Source: Verrucomicrobiota bacterium
GTDB lineage: Bacteria; Verrucomicrobiota; Verrucomicrobiia; Opitutales; Opitutaceae
DNA length: 64,000 bases
Direction: 5' to 3'
Assembly: GCA_023433275.1 (NCBI GenBank)
Contig: JAEZDN010000144.1
Span: 13,725-77,724 of the forward strand
Shown here: piece after piece, positions 17,591-26,448 of the stretch
Layout of the letters: each line of letters begins with the position of its first letter
Numbering within the stretch: the first letter of the stretch is position 1
Notes under the pieces: model-generated
Seen by the model: the letters and a program-made list of their open reading frames with translations, nothing else
Databases searched by the model: none
Told to the model about the DNA's origin: nothing
Position numbers and translations under genes: made by a program

Positions 17591-18112
17591 TCAGCGCCGC
17601 ACTTCCACCGAGAAGACGGAAAACACGGCGTCCAGCTCCGCGGGATTCGCGCGACCGGCCGCGAGCGTGCAGCGCTCGAGCGCCAGGTATGGCGCCCGCT
17701 GGCTCAATTCGCGGTAATACTTCACCAACGTGCCCAGGTCGGCGCGGCGAAACGTCACCTGCACCGTGTGGTACGCAAACTGATCCGAGCGCTCGGTGCG
17801 CGGCGGCTCCACGCCGGCCGACAATCCCAGGCGCGTCGCGATGGCCGACACCTCGCCCACCAGGCGCGTGGCGTCCAGCGTGCGCTCGGGGTCGAGCTTT
17901 CCCGCCGCCTGGGCCGCGCGCTCCTCGATCACGCCCTTGCGCTCCAGCCACAGTTGCTGGCTCGCGAGATCCGCGGAGACCACCCGGCTTTCGCGCCATT
18001 TGTCCTGCAAGCGGCCTCCGGCGGAGACGAGCCAGACCAGGCCGGCGGCGAAAATGAAGATGAGCACCAGCAGGCGCTCGCGCGGGGTCTTTTCCAGGAA
18101 CAGGCGTTTCAT
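17591..18112 (-). CDS. gspM: Type II secretion GspM-like protein
   Basis: A 173-residue bitopic protein. A short cytoplasmic N-terminus (MKRLFLEKTPRERLL) precedes one transmembrane helix (about residues 14-32, VLIFIFAAGLVWLVSAGG). Next is a coiled segment and a C-terminal ferredoxin-like domain (YHTVQVTFRRADLGTLVKYY; LALERCTLAA), as in GspM/PilO. GspM partners GspL in the inner-membrane platform. It overlaps the gspL stop by 4 bp (ATGA) and is the last gene of the pseudopilin operon. Sequence similarity in this family is low, so the call rests on topology and position. Confidence 0.75.
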   Translation of the reverse strand: MKRLFLEKTPRERLLVLIFIFAAGLVWLVSAGGRLQDKWRESRVVSADLASQQLWLERKGVIEERAAQAAGKLDPERTLDATRLVGEVSAIATRLGLSAGVEPPRTERSDQFAYHTVQVTFRRADLGTLVKYYRELSQRAPYLALERCTLAAGRANPAELDAVFSVFSVEVRR

Positions 18113-19227
18113 GGCTGGCCTCCTTCGGTTGGGGCGTTGGCGGGCTTGAATCTCACGGCGAGCACGAAACTGGTCATGCCCTCGCGCGATCGCAGGTCAC
18201 GCGTCTCGACCTGCTCGAGTTCGGGACGTTGCCGGAGCGCGGCTTCATAGGCGCCGACCGCGCCGGCATCCGGCGTCTGCGCATCGATCGTCAGCGAATG
18301 GTCGTTGTTGCTCACGACCCGCAGGAATTGGATCGAACGCGGGCGGGCGGCGCTCACGAGGGAAAGCCATTCCAGCGGACGTTCCTGCCGCGCGGTCAGG
18401 TCCTCGATGCGCGTGGCCAGCGTCTGCGCCGTCTCGATGCGCCGCACCTCGTCGGCCTGCGCGGCCACCTGCTGGCGCTGGCGGCCGTTCCAGGTTCCCC
18501 AGGCAAACGCGGCAATCTCCAATCCCAGCGCCAGCATGACCAGGGCCACCGCACCGGTGAGGGCCCAGACCCACCCGCGGCGGCGAACTTCCTCCCGACG
18601 CCTTTCATGCAGGAACGACTTGTCGCGGATATCGGCATCCGCGAGGGCCGCGGCCGGAATCCGCGCCGTTTCGTTGCCGTCGATGCGAAACACCGCGTCG
18701 CCATCGTCGTCACTGCCCACGCCCACCGGCCCTTCTAGCCGCTGAACCTCGGCATTGTCGGGCAAACCCGCGCGCCGGCGGAGGTCCTCGACCAACTCGG
18801 TCAAATGCACCTCGGGCCCGTCCGTCAGGACCCGTGACCCGACGGCCGCCGGCAGACCCGACTGCCCGTTCCAGGCCACGCCGTTCACGGCATCGCCGTT
18901 GATCTGCACCACGACCCGCGGCCGGGAAGGCGGAGTGCCCACCAGCGCCAAGAATCCGGGCAACACGGCGGCCGACTCCGGCCATTCCGTCATTTCCTCC
19001 GCGGTGAAACGGCGTCGATACGATGCGTAGGCCAGCGCCTGGCGCCGGTCGGGACTAACCACGAATCCATGAAAAAGCTGGCCCAGCGGAAACGGCGACG
19101 ACTCCTCGAGGGCGAGTTCAACCTGGCTCGAGGCGGGCGCACCCGGATCCAGCGCAACTTCCTTGATGAAGAAACGATCCCCGGCGACCAGGGGGATGGC
19201 GGGAGCGGCGGTGGGCGTGTTCATCAT
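18109..19227 (-). CDS. gspL: Type II secretion GspL-like / PilN-PilM-type assembly protein
   Basis: A 372-residue protein. The N-terminal ~220 residues are cytoplasmic (actin-like GspL N-domain expected; Glu/Ser-rich LALEESSPFPLGQLF). One transmembrane helix follows (WVWALTGAVALVMLALGLEI, about 228-250). The rest is a periplasmic coiled coil and a ferredoxin-like domain (PRSIQFLRVVSNNDHSLTID). GspL links the ATPase GspE to the pseudopilus machinery. The chosen ATG at 19227 overlaps the gspK stop (ATGA); the open frame extends to 19452 but that part lies inside gspK. Identity is low; the call rests on topology and order between gspK and gspM. Confidence 0.72.
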   Translation of the reverse strand: MMNTPTAAPAIPLVAGDRFFIKEVALDPGAPASSQVELALEESSPFPLGQLFHGFVVSPDRRQALAYASYRRRFTAEEMTEWPESAAVLPGFLALVGTPPSRPRVVVQINGDAVNGVAWNGQSGLPAAVGSRVLTDGPEVHLTELVEDLRRRAGLPDNAEVQRLEGPVGVGSDDDGDAVFRIDGNETARIPAAALADADIRDKSFLHERRREEVRRRGWVWALTGAVALVMLALGLEIAAFAWGTWNGRQRQQVAAQADEVRRIETAQTLATRIEDLTARQERPLEWLSLVSAARPRSIQFLRVVSNNDHSLTIDAQTPDAGAVGAYEAALRQRPELEQVETRDLRSREGMTSFVLAVRFKPANAPTEGGQP

Positions 19228-20309
19228 AGGGTGGGAGCGGAAGCCAGTTGGATGTTCTCCTCGAAGGCCAGAACTTTGAAGGGATAACGCAAACCGGACG
19301 TCTCGCCCGCGGGCGCCTGGGCCGCGCGCCCCCGAACGGGAGCCGCCTGCCCTTCCTCGGCATTGCCGGACGCCGCTGACGCCGGCACGACCACCGTCGT
19401 GAGGAAAAAGGTCGTGCCCCCCTCGCGAACGCTGACCCTGATTCGGAAACACCGGGCCTGCGTGTCGAATCCCGTCAGCGGCACCGTCGCGCCCAGGAGG
19501 AGCTGCGCTTCGGCCACGGTCTTGAAATACGCGGGCTCGTCGGACGTGTTCCGCACTTCGCCCCGATTGTAGGCAAGGATCCGGCTTATCTGGCTTTCGT
19601 CGAGCCCGGCCAGCTCCAGCGATCCCGGGTGCGCCGAATTCAGGTTCACCGCGGGAAAGTCATGGAGCGAGAGGGTCGCGACAAAGTCGTCATAAAGCTT
19701 CGTCGGGCGGCCATCCTGATCAAAGAACAAGTCACGTGCCACCGCGATGGAAGCGAGTTCATCCCACGACGCCAGCGGGCGCCCGGGCACGCGGTGCGGG
19801 GGCTGCGCGTACTCATAATTGCGCGGATCGGTCTCGTACCGCGTGGACGTGTGTTCCCGACTCGTCCACGCCAGCAGCGCGTCCGCCAGTCGCTCGGCCT
19901 CGGCGTCCTTCAACCCGAATTGCCGTCCCAGCGCCACCAGTTCGCTTTGCCCGAGCCTCGGCAGCGAGATGCGTCCACTCTCATCCTCCACCTGGACCTC
20001 GACCACCAAATCGTCGCGCGGCTCGAAATCCACGGCGGCGAGCGGATCGCCCCACCCTTGGGCGGGTGAGCGCAGTCCCTCGTCGATCACCTGGAAATCG
20101 GCCAGCACCGCGAGGCTCGTCTCCAACGCGCCATGCGCCTCGGCCCGCAGCCGTTCCGACTGCCGCGCACGCGACTCCACCAGCATTTCGGTCATGGATC
20201 GCTCGATGAACAGGCTCAGGAAGAACGACGCCACCGCGATCAACGCCAGCACCAGCACGATCACGGAACCGCGCTGGCTTGGCTTGGACTGGGAAATCGG
20301 AGCGCGCAT
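19224..20309 (-). CDS. gspK: Type II secretion minor pseudopilin GspK
   Basis: A 361-residue protein. A short basic leader (MRAPISQSKPSQRG) precedes a hydrophobic stretch SVIVLVLALIAVASFFLSLF without the Glu5 of other pilins, which is characteristic of GspK. The large periplasmic domain contains helix-hairpin-helix-like GspK repeats (LVALGRQFGLKDAEAERLAD; VNLNSAHPGSLELAGLDESQ). In known systems GspK caps the pseudopilus tip with GspI and GspJ. It lies 7 bp after gspJ. The upstream open frame to 20438 is inside gspJ and not used. Confidence 0.88.
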   Translation of the reverse strand: MRAPISQSKPSQRGSVIVLVLALIAVASFFLSLFIERSMTEMLVESRARQSERLRAEAHGALETSLAVLADFQVIDEGLRSPAQGWGDPLAAVDFEPRDDLVVEVQVEDESGRISLPRLGQSELVALGRQFGLKDAEAERLADALLAWTSREHTSTRYETDPRNYEYAQPPHRVPGRPLASWDELASIAVARDLFFDQDGRPTKLYDDFVATLSLHDFPAVNLNSAHPGSLELAGLDESQISRILAYNRGEVRNTSDEPAYFKTVAEAQLLLGATVPLTGFDTQARCFRIRVSVREGGTTFFLTTVVVPASAASGNAEEGQAAPVRGRAAQAPAGETSGLRYPFKVLAFEENIQLASAPTL

Positions 20310-20316
20310 GGGTGGC

Positions 20317-20976
20317 TCAAAACACCGGGAGCGCCGGCACCACCGGTGGAATCGTGACCACCTCGGTCGCGGTATAGCGGTCGTATTGGAAATGGAGCCG
20401 CAGGCGCGCCGGGACAGTCGGGGCCTCGCCGGTTCCACTCACCGCGGGGGCGCGCGTCTCCCAGGCGCGCGATTCCTTGCGGTAGTACTCGTACTCCACC
20501 CGCCCAACCAGCGGGGAGATCACCGTGCTGCGCGGCGCGGCCCGCTCAAAGTCCAGTTCCCAGCGGGACTGCCAGTAAAGCAGGAGCCCCTGCCCCTGCA
20601 CCACATCCAGGGCGCATTGCACGTCGGGCAGCGGCCGGTCCGGCCAGGGCAACAGCCGGTCCCCGGCGGCAAGGTCGAAGGTCAAAAGGGGCCCCGTGCC
20701 CACGCCCGGCACCGGGCTCGCCACCATCCGCAGCCGGCGCGCTTCCTCCGGGGCCTGCGCGCCGCGTTGCAGCAAATCGTCGACATGCCGCGTGACCGCG
20801 CGCACGTGCTGGTCGAACAACCGCTGCTGGCGGTTTCGGCCCCACAATTCGCCCATCGAGAGGATGAATTGGTTCATCGCCAGCAACAGCGACGCGAGCA
20901 GCGCCAGCGACAACAGCACTTCCACCAGCGTGAAACCCTGGCGACCGTGACGACGACTGGACGAACGCAGGTGCAT
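20317..20976 (-). CDS. gspJ: Type II secretion minor pseudopilin GspJ
   Basis: A 219-residue prepilin-like protein. The leader MHLRSSSRRHGRQG ends in Gly before FTLVEVLLSLALLASLLLA, the canonical prepilin peptidase site with Glu at +5. The globular domain (LLTFDLAAGDRLLPWPDRPL; VISPLVGRVEYEYY) is of the size expected for GspJ, which joins the GspI-J-K tip complex. The start ATG 20976 is 2 bp after the gspI stop. The order H-I-J-K is as in standard gsp operons. Confidence 0.87.
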   Translation of the reverse strand: MHLRSSSRRHGRQGFTLVEVLLSLALLASLLLAMNQFILSMGELWGRNRQQRLFDQHVRAVTRHVDDLLQRGAQAPEEARRLRMVASPVPGVGTGPLLTFDLAAGDRLLPWPDRPLPDVQCALDVVQGQGLLLYWQSRWELDFERAAPRSTVISPLVGRVEYEYYRKESRAWETRAPAVSGTGEAPTVPARLRLHFQYDRYTATEVVTIPPVVPALPVF

Positions 20977-20978
20977 GG

Positions 20979-21440
20979 TCAGGAGCGCGACTTGAGCAGG
21001 CGTTCACGCGACGCGGCGCGGAGGCGCTCGCGTTCCTCGGGTTCCGACCACGTCGGGCGCAACAACAGGAAGGATTGGGTCTCGCGCCGCATCGCCGCCT
21101 GCCCGCCCGGGGAAATTTCCACGATCAACTCGACGCGAAAAAGATCCGCGATGTCGGTCTCCTCGACTTCCGCGTTCCACCGCAGGCGGCCGCCATCCGC
21201 CAGCGGCAACTCCCCGCCCTCCTCCGCCCGTTCGCGCTGCGGTTCGGCCAGCAGCGTCGCCCGCGCGAACGCGATGTCGTCCTTCTCCGCCGTGCGGCGC
21301 TGCATGTTGTGGTAATTGAGCAGCACGTTCACATACGCCGCGCCCAGCACCACGGCGGCGAACGCGAACATCGCCAGGCTGATCAACACCTCGACCAGGG
21401 TGAAAGCCCGCACCGCGCCGACTGTCGGCCGGTGTCTCAT
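20979..21440 (-). CDS. gspI: Type II secretion minor pseudopilin GspI
   Basis: A 153-residue prepilin. The leader MRHRPTVGAVRA precedes FTLVEVLISLAMFAFAAVVL. The residue before the cleavage site is Ala instead of the usual Gly, a change also seen in gspG here and tolerated in some prepilins. Glu5 is present. The following region (YVNVLLNYHNMQRRTAEKDD; GGRLRWNAEVEET) is compatible with GspI. The ATG at 21440 overlaps the gspH stop by 4 bp (ATGA). The open frame reaching 21539 lies inside gspH. Confidence 0.85.
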   Translation of the reverse strand: MRHRPTVGAVRAFTLVEVLISLAMFAFAAVVLGAAYVNVLLNYHNMQRRTAEKDDIAFARATLLAEPQRERAEEGGELPLADGGRLRWNAEVEETDIADLFRVELIVEISPGGQAAMRRETQSFLLLRPTWSEPEERERLRAASRERLLKSRS

Positions 21441-21961
21441 GATTTGGCCTCCAGCCCCGGCGCACAGGTCCAGGGATCGATGACTATGACCCGCGCGGCG
21501 CCGTCGCCCGCGCGCAGCTGCACGCGCACCGGATCGCACGTGCCGTCCGGATAAAATCGCACCGCCGGCACGGTCGTGGTCTCCACCAGCCTCCCGCCGA
21601 TGAGCACCGCGCTCCCCGAATTCGCGCGCAGGAAATCCAATTTCACCTGCGGCCCGGTCCCGCCCAGGCGCACGTTCGCACCTTCCCAGACGAATTGCTG
21701 GGCCTCGCCATCGAATCGGAGGCTGATCTCACGCCCCGTCAGGACGGCGTCGCGCCGCGCCTGCTGCAGCACACTGGTCAACGTATCCTCCGGACTGGCG
21801 GCGCGCCTCCCACCCAGGATTCCCCCCGCCGCGGGAATCAAAATCATGCCCCCGAGCGCCAGCAAGGCGAGCACGAGGAGAACCTCCACCAAGGTGAAAC
21901 CGCCGGCCGCGCGCCATTGACGTGGCGGGATGAGTGTCGCCGGTCCCATGGGTCGCGTCAC
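21437..21961 (-). CDS. gspH: Type II secretion minor pseudopilin GspH
   Basis: A 174-residue prepilin. The leader ends in GG before FTLVEVLLVLALLALGGMIL, with Glu5. The GspH-type C-terminal domain contains LQQARRDAVLTGREISLRFD (the family's ARxxAxxxGxxV pattern) and VRFYPDGTCDPVRV, a strong match to the GspH/FimT PDG-S/T motif. The GTG at 21961 overlaps the gspG stop as GTGA, matching the coupling style of the operon; an ATG at 21949 (four codons in) is an alternative. Confidence 0.87.
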   Translation of the reverse strand: MTRPMGPATLIPPRQWRAAGGFTLVEVLLVLALLALGGMILIPAAGGILGGRRAASPEDTLTSVLQQARRDAVLTGREISLRFDGEAQQFVWEGANVRLGGTGPQVKLDFLRANSGSAVLIGGRLVETTTVPAVRFYPDGTCDPVRVQLRAGDGAARVIVIDPWTCAPGLEAKS

Positions 21962-22392
21962 CAGTTGCCGACATCGTCCGCCGTGTCCGGCTGGCGGTCC
22001 GGGCCCTTGGAAAAGATGTCATAGCCGCCCACGTTCTTGGTGCCCGGATAACGATAGGCATACGGCTCGCCCCACGGGTCGAGCGGCAGCTTTCCTCCCT
22101 TCGCCTCCAGGTAAGGACCTTGCCAGCGCTCGGCCCGGCTGGAGGGCGGCGTCACAAGCGCCTGTAACCCTTCGGCGGTCGAGGGATAGTCACCCAGGTC
22201 GCGGCGATAGCTCACGAGCGGGATCTTGATGGTTTCCTGTACGAAGATCCCGGCGACCGCCGTCTGGCTGCGGCCGAAAATCTTGTCGGTGTTGGTCACG
22301 AGCACGCCCACCAGGAGGCCGATGATCGCGAGCACCACCAGGATTTCCAGGAGGGTGAAGGCGCGGAGCGAACGATTTTTCATGAAGTTCAT
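21958..22392 (-). CDS. gspG: Type II secretion major pseudopilin GspG
   Basis: A 144-residue major pseudopilin. The leader MNFMKNRSLRA precedes FTLLEILVVLAIIGLLVGVL (Glu5 present; Ala, not Gly, at -1). The calcium-loop C-domain is well conserved: LGDYPSTAEGLQALVTPP, GPYLEAKGGKLPLDPWGEPY, YRYPGTKN and FSKGPDRQPDTADDVGNW, which is the GxDG-like end of GspG. This protein forms the pseudopilus shaft. The ATG overlaps the preceding gene's stop by 4 bp. This is the clearest T2SS marker in the window, although no GspD secretin or GspC is recognisable here. Confidence 0.95.
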   Translation of the reverse strand: MNFMKNRSLRAFTLLEILVVLAIIGLLVGVLVTNTDKIFGRSQTAVAGIFVQETIKIPLVSYRRDLGDYPSTAEGLQALVTPPSSRAERWQGPYLEAKGGKLPLDPWGEPYAYRYPGTKNVGGYDIFSKGPDRQPDTADDVGNW

Positions 22393-22955
22393 TTGATGGT
22401 GGGTTGAATCGGGGAACGGCGGCGCCGGCGGATCTCATCGGCGAGTTCCTGGAGCCGCTGGCTCTCGGCCTGGTTCATCGCGGGACGTGGCGGCTGCATT
22501 TCGGGACTGCGCGGTCCGCTGCCCGCTTGGGCGGCCTGATCCGGCGTCGGCAAGGGCGGCGGTCCAGCCATGGGTTGTTGCTGCCCTTGGTCCGACATCC
22601 GCCCCTGCTGCAGCTCAAGCACGAGCGTTCTCCCCTGATGCTCCACGGTGAGACGGTCGTGTTCCTGGTCAAAGCTCCGGGCGACAAACGGCAGGTTCGT
22701 CTGGCCGATGTTCACCCAGGCGGATTGCTGCGTGCCGCGGTCGTAAAGACTGAAGGCATACTGGCCGTTTTCAAACACGACGCCACGGAACTCCAGCGCC
22801 CCTGTTTCACCTGTCGCTGCCCGGGCGCCCCCGGCCACCGCGGCAAAAGGTGAATCCGCCACCAATGCATCAAGGGGATCGGTGGCGACGGCGGCTTGGG
22901 CAGGTAGGATCGCCGGCGCCAGGGCAAGCGCGGCAAGGGTGCGAATCATGATCAT
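22389..22955 (-). CDS. Small exported protein of the pseudopilin operon (GspC-like position, function unknown)
   Basis: A 188-residue protein with an N-terminal signal peptide (MIMIRTLAALALAPAILPAQ). A compact beta-rich segment (LEFRGVVFENGQYAFSLYD; QSAWVNIGQTNLPFVARSFD) and VEHQGRTLVLELQQGRM follow. The Pro/Gln-rich tail ends in a basic RRRRRSP stretch. The beta segment resembles the homology region of GspC/PilP-type proteins, and the gene sits immediately before gspG, but no transmembrane anchor of GspC type is present. It could be a lineage-specific periplasmic subunit linking pseudopilus and secretin. No family recognised with confidence. Confidence 0.6.
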   Translation of the reverse strand: MIMIRTLAALALAPAILPAQAAVATDPLDALVADSPFAAVAGGARAATGETGALEFRGVVFENGQYAFSLYDRGTQQSAWVNIGQTNLPFVARSFDQEHDRLTVEHQGRTLVLELQQGRMSDQGQQQPMAGPPPLPTPDQAAQAGSGPRSPEMQPPRPAMNQAESQRLQELADEIRRRRRSPIQPTIK

Positions 22956-22959
22956 CAGG

Positions 22960-24177
22960 TTAGCGGAAGATTTCCCACAGGCGGACGTAGGCGGCGATCA
23001 GTCCGGGCCTCCCGGTTGCCGTCGTCCGCAGCTCGCGCTGCAGCCGGTGCCGCACCCGGGGATTCACCGCCATGTCCGGTTGCCAAAGTAGCACGGGGAG
23101 CGCGCGGAGCAAGCGTTCTCGGGGATAGCGGAAGCCCCGGCGCCCAATCAGGTCCCAACCGCCAACGCGCCGCGCATTGACGACCCAGTTCCGCGCCCGC
23201 GGCATGCCCGGACACTTCTCCGCCGGGTGCAGGGCGTAGTCCACGGGTGAATGAAAGGGCACGCCCAATCGCCGGCTCTCCAGCCAGAGCCAAACACGGC
23301 ACGCCAGTTGGGAAATCCGCACGAAATCCCGTTCCAGCTCACGCGCGGTCCTCTCCGTCCGGTGCGGCAACAATTTGAACTGCACTCCCTCGGCGTGCAC
23401 GGAGCGCACCGCGTCCAGGCACACCAGTCCTCCCTCTTGGGCATCGAGCGCCGCCAGGCGACGGGCGCGCTCCCGGCAGCTCCAGTGATACTGGCCATGC
23501 GCGACCAACACCGCGTCACCGAGCGCCAGTCCGGCCTTAGCCATGTTCCGCGCCACGAAATCCGCGTCCTCGTCCCCGAAGTCGGGCCGGTCGAGCCGAT
23601 CGCGGGCGAACAGAAGGCCCGTGCAACGATTCATCAGCAGACGCGCCGCTTCGGCCAGCGGGATGTGTTCACCCCGGCGGTGATGGCCGCAACCTTCGAG
23701 CAAATCGGTTGGCCCGGCCACCCGGCGGTGCCCGCTGACCAGGTCGTAATAAAACATCGTCACCGGGCTGCGGCGAAGACCCGCGCGGGAGATGATCTTG
23801 AACTCGACCTCGATGCCCGCGGCCGCGGACAACGCGTGACCGAGTTCATCGAGCGCACGGCGGTAACGCCATTCATTGACCACCGTGCTCCCCCGGAGAA
23901 GCACGTAAAACTCAAGGTCGTTGTAGGGCTGGTCCCCTTCCGGGGCATGCAACACCCCGCCCTCGCCGCGACCGTAGCCGCCGCCGAGCAGCACGCCTTC
24001 GAGCCTTCCGGGCGGCACGAGGCGATCCACCCCCGCGCGCACGAGGTCGCACACATGGGCCAGATGGGTCTCCAGGCTGGTGTCCCCATCCAGGGTAAAC
24101 CGGGCGGAGGTGGCGGGCGCAGGCGGCGGCGCAACCGCCACCGGGACGAAGGGGAGGACACTCGTGGCGCTGGGCAT
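22960..24177 (-). CDS. Nucleotidyltransferase-fold protein of unknown substrate
   Basis: A 405-residue protein with a hallmark of the nucleotidyltransferase superfamily: GGGYGRGEGGVL followed 12-15 residues later by NDLEFYVLL (D-x-E), and a third acidic strand in GIEVEFKII. These match hG[GS]...D-h-[DE]...[DE]. The remaining helical region (RARNWVVNARRVGGWDLIGR; PVDYALHPAEKCPG) is unfamiliar. An N-terminal Pro/Ala stretch precedes the fold. It lies 3 bp after the GT2 gene and 4 bp before the small exported gene, at the head of the gsp operon. It could transfer a nucleotide to a protein, lipid or sugar phosphate; I cannot name the family. Confidence 0.6.
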   Translation of the reverse strand: MPSATSVLPFVPVAVAPPPAPATSARFTLDGDTSLETHLAHVCDLVRAGVDRLVPPGRLEGVLLGGGYGRGEGGVLHAPEGDQPYNDLEFYVLLRGSTVVNEWRYRRALDELGHALSAAAGIEVEFKIISRAGLRRSPVTMFYYDLVSGHRRVAGPTDLLEGCGHHRRGEHIPLAEAARLLMNRCTGLLFARDRLDRPDFGDEDADFVARNMAKAGLALGDAVLVAHGQYHWSCRERARRLAALDAQEGGLVCLDAVRSVHAEGVQFKLLPHRTERTARELERDFVRISQLACRVWLWLESRRLGVPFHSPVDYALHPAEKCPGMPRARNWVVNARRVGGWDLIGRRGFRYPRERLLRALPVLLWQPDMAVNPRVRHRLQRELRTTATGRPGLIAAYVRLWEIFR

Positions 24178-24180
24178 GAA

Positions 24181-25116
24181 TCAGGCGGTCGGAGGGTTCA
24201 TGTTGGGCGTGGACCAGCCACTCCACACCGGCGGCTGGATCGCTTCCTGCCTCGCGCGATAGTCCTTCCAACCGGCCCGGAATCCGGCGAGTCGCGCGCG
24301 GCGCTGCTCCCAGCGGATCCGCAACGCATGGGGCCACTCCGCCAGGCGCCCGTGACGCGCGCAAAACGCGAGGTCCCGGCGCGCATCATTGAGGCCCCCG
24401 AGGAGCACCGTGCGACCAAAGTTGAACCGGCCCGGATCGCCTTCCCACACCGCGGCCAGCGCCCGGCCTTCGCCATGCGCCCGCTTCGCCGCCTGCGCGG
24501 GCGTGTAGTTGTGCGAGTGCATCACCACGGATTCCGGCACATACAGGACGCGGTATCCCTGCGCACGCGCCCAGCGCGTGTACTCGTCATCCTCGGAATA
24601 TTGCATCGCCTCATTGAAGCCGCGCGGCGCCCAGATGTCCTTCCGGATGCCGCTGCTGACCATGCTGAAGAAATGATCCCATCGGGCGGAGGCGCGCCGC
24701 GGGCCGAAACACTGCTCATAGTCGTTCGCATACACCGCCTGGCAGTCCGGCCGCGGCACCTGCCGCCCGAACACCGCGGCCACTTCCGGGTCCTGGAGCG
24801 AACTCACGAGCGGCGCGAGCCAGTGCGAGTCCACGGGCGTGGCATCCGCATTGAGGAACACCACCGAGTTGGAACGCGCCAGGCGCATGCCCAGGTTCAG
24901 GACCCGCGGCGGGTGATACTCGTGGGGCTGGATCCCGATGAAATGACGAGGCGCCGCCTGGCGGATCAGCTCGTCGGAACCATCCGTGGATCCCGAATCG
25001 ATCACAATCAGCTCGTAGTCGCGGAACGTCTGCCGTTTCAGCGCCTCCAAGGTTCCCATCAGGGCCCAGCCCTCGTTGTAGGAGCGGATCACGATACTGA
25101 CGGCAGGTGAATTCAT
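24181..25116 (-). CDS. Family 2 glycosyltransferase
   Basis: A 311-residue cytoplasmic GT-A enzyme: SIVIRSYNEGWALMGTLEAL at the N-terminus, the VIDSGSTDGSDELI signature, a FLNADATPVD DxD-type metal site, and EDDEYTRWARAQGYRVLYVP acceptor-side motifs. It has no transmembrane segments. It is the first gene of the leftward run into the nucleotidyltransferase and pseudopilin genes, but also adjoins the exopolysaccharide genes, which begin 146 bp away in the other direction. It may belong functionally to the glycan locus while being transcribed with the secretion genes. Confidence 0.88.
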   Translation of the reverse strand: MNSPAVSIVIRSYNEGWALMGTLEALKRQTFRDYELIVIDSGSTDGSDELIRQAAPRHFIGIQPHEYHPPRVLNLGMRLARSNSVVFLNADATPVDSHWLAPLVSSLQDPEVAAVFGRQVPRPDCQAVYANDYEQCFGPRRASARWDHFFSMVSSGIRKDIWAPRGFNEAMQYSEDDEYTRWARAQGYRVLYVPESVVMHSHNYTPAQAAKRAHGEGRALAAVWEGDPGRFNFGRTVLLGGLNDARRDLAFCARHGRLAEWPHALRIRWEQRRARLAGFRAGWKDYRARQEAIQPPVWSGWSTPNMNPPTA

Positions 25117-25261
25117 GCGGCCATCCTAGTTCGGACGCGTCGCCGACCGTATGGGGTGATTGCCCCCAACAATTCGGGTCCCGCAACCCATCATCCGTCG
25201 AGGCATTGCCCGGTACAGTGAGCAGGTCGCTCCTCGATCCCACCTCCCACCCGGTCCCACC

Positions 25262-26437
25262 ATGCCAAACCGCCCCCGCCCCAGGAAAATCGCGGTGTCG
25301 ATCGGCCTCCTCGCTCGCAACGAGGAATCCCGCATCGCCGACACGCTGAACAGCCTCTTTCAGCAATCCCTGTTCGCGGAACTCGACCGCCGCGGCGAAC
25401 GCGCCGAGATCTGGTGCGTCGCCAATGCCTGCACCGACGACACGGCCTCCGTGGCCGCCCGTCTGTTCCAGACCCAAAGTGCCTCGCACCCGCACACCGA
25501 GGCTTTCCTCGCGAGCGCGGTGTCGATCGCGACCCCGGGCAAGATCAACGCCTGGAATCTCTTTGTGCACGAGATCTCCCATCATGAGACGCGCTGCCTC
25601 ATCCTGATGGACGCCGACATCCGGCTCGGCGAAGCCACCACGTTGTGGAACCTCGTGCGCGGGCTCGAGGAGGATGGCGAGGCCCACGTCACCGTGGGCG
25701 ATCCCGTGAAGGACATCGCGCTCAAGCCGTCCCCCACCCTCCGCGAACGCCTCTCCCTCGCCACCTCCCGCCTCACGCAAAGCTCCAGCGCCCAGCTGAC
25801 CGGCCAGCTCTACTGCATCCGCGCGGACGTCGCCCGACGCATCCGCCTCCCGCGCGACCTCGCGGCGTGCGAGGACGGGTTTATCAAGAGCCTTGTCTGC
25901 TCCGACTTTCTCCACACCGCCACCAACCCCGCCCGCATCCGCCGCGTCGCCGGCGCCTCGCACGTTTTCGAGGCCTACGTCACGGCCTCCTCCATACTGA
26001 AGAACCAGAAGCGACAGATGATCGGCCAGACGTTTGTCCACGTCCTGGTGGACCGGCATCTGCCTTCGCTCTGCGCGCGCCACATGACCCAGCCCGGCGA
26101 GGTCATCCGCCTGCTCGACGAGACGGACCCGCAATGGTTGCGCCGGATCATTGATGCCCACGTGAGCGAGGCGGGCCATTTCTGGCGCCTGTTTCCGGAT
26201 GTCTGCACGTTCCGCCTGAAGCGGTGGGCCCGACAGCCGGTGGGCCGAAAACTGCGCACCCTCCCCGCCACCATCGTCGGCACGGGCGTCACCTTCATCG
26301 CCGCCTGGATGGCGTACCGCGCCCTGCGTCGCGGCGCCACCGGCTACTGGCCGCAGAAACCTCCCCGCGCCGACGAGCCGCCCGCGGCCCGCCTCTCCGA
26401 CGGCTTCGACTTCGCCCAGCCCGCCGTCTCCGGCTGA
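25262..26437 (+). CDS. Family 2 glycosyltransferase
   Basis: A 391-residue GT-A enzyme. Visible are AVSIGLLARNEESRIADTLN, the WCVANACTDDTASVA nucleotide-binding loop, LILMDADIRLG (DxD) and the acceptor region LPRDLAACEDGFIKSLVCSD. A hydrophobic stretch near 333-350 (LPATIVGTGVTFIAAWMAYR) could be a membrane-associated helix. The start is ATG at 25262; an upstream start at 25160 in the divergent gap adds 34 doubtful residues. It is the first gene of the rightward exopolysaccharide arm, ending 11 bp before the ligase/polymerase gene. Confidence 0.86.
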   Translation: MPNRPRPRKIAVSIGLLARNEESRIADTLNSLFQQSLFAELDRRGERAEIWCVANACTDDTASVAARLFQTQSASHPHTEAFLASAVSIATPGKINAWNLFVHEISHHETRCLILMDADIRLGEATTLWNLVRGLEEDGEAHVTVGDPVKDIALKPSPTLRERLSLATSRLTQSSSAQLTGQLYCIRADVARRIRLPRDLAACEDGFIKSLVCSDFLHTATNPARIRRVAGASHVFEAYVTASSILKNQKRQMIGQTFVHVLVDRHLPSLCARHMTQPGEVIRLLDETDPQWLRRIIDAHVSEAGHFWRLFPDVCTFRLKRWARQPVGRKLRTLPATIVGTGVTFIAAWMAYRALRRGATGYWPQKPPRADEPPAARLSDGFDFAQPAVSG

Positions 26438-26448
26438 CCGACCTTTCC

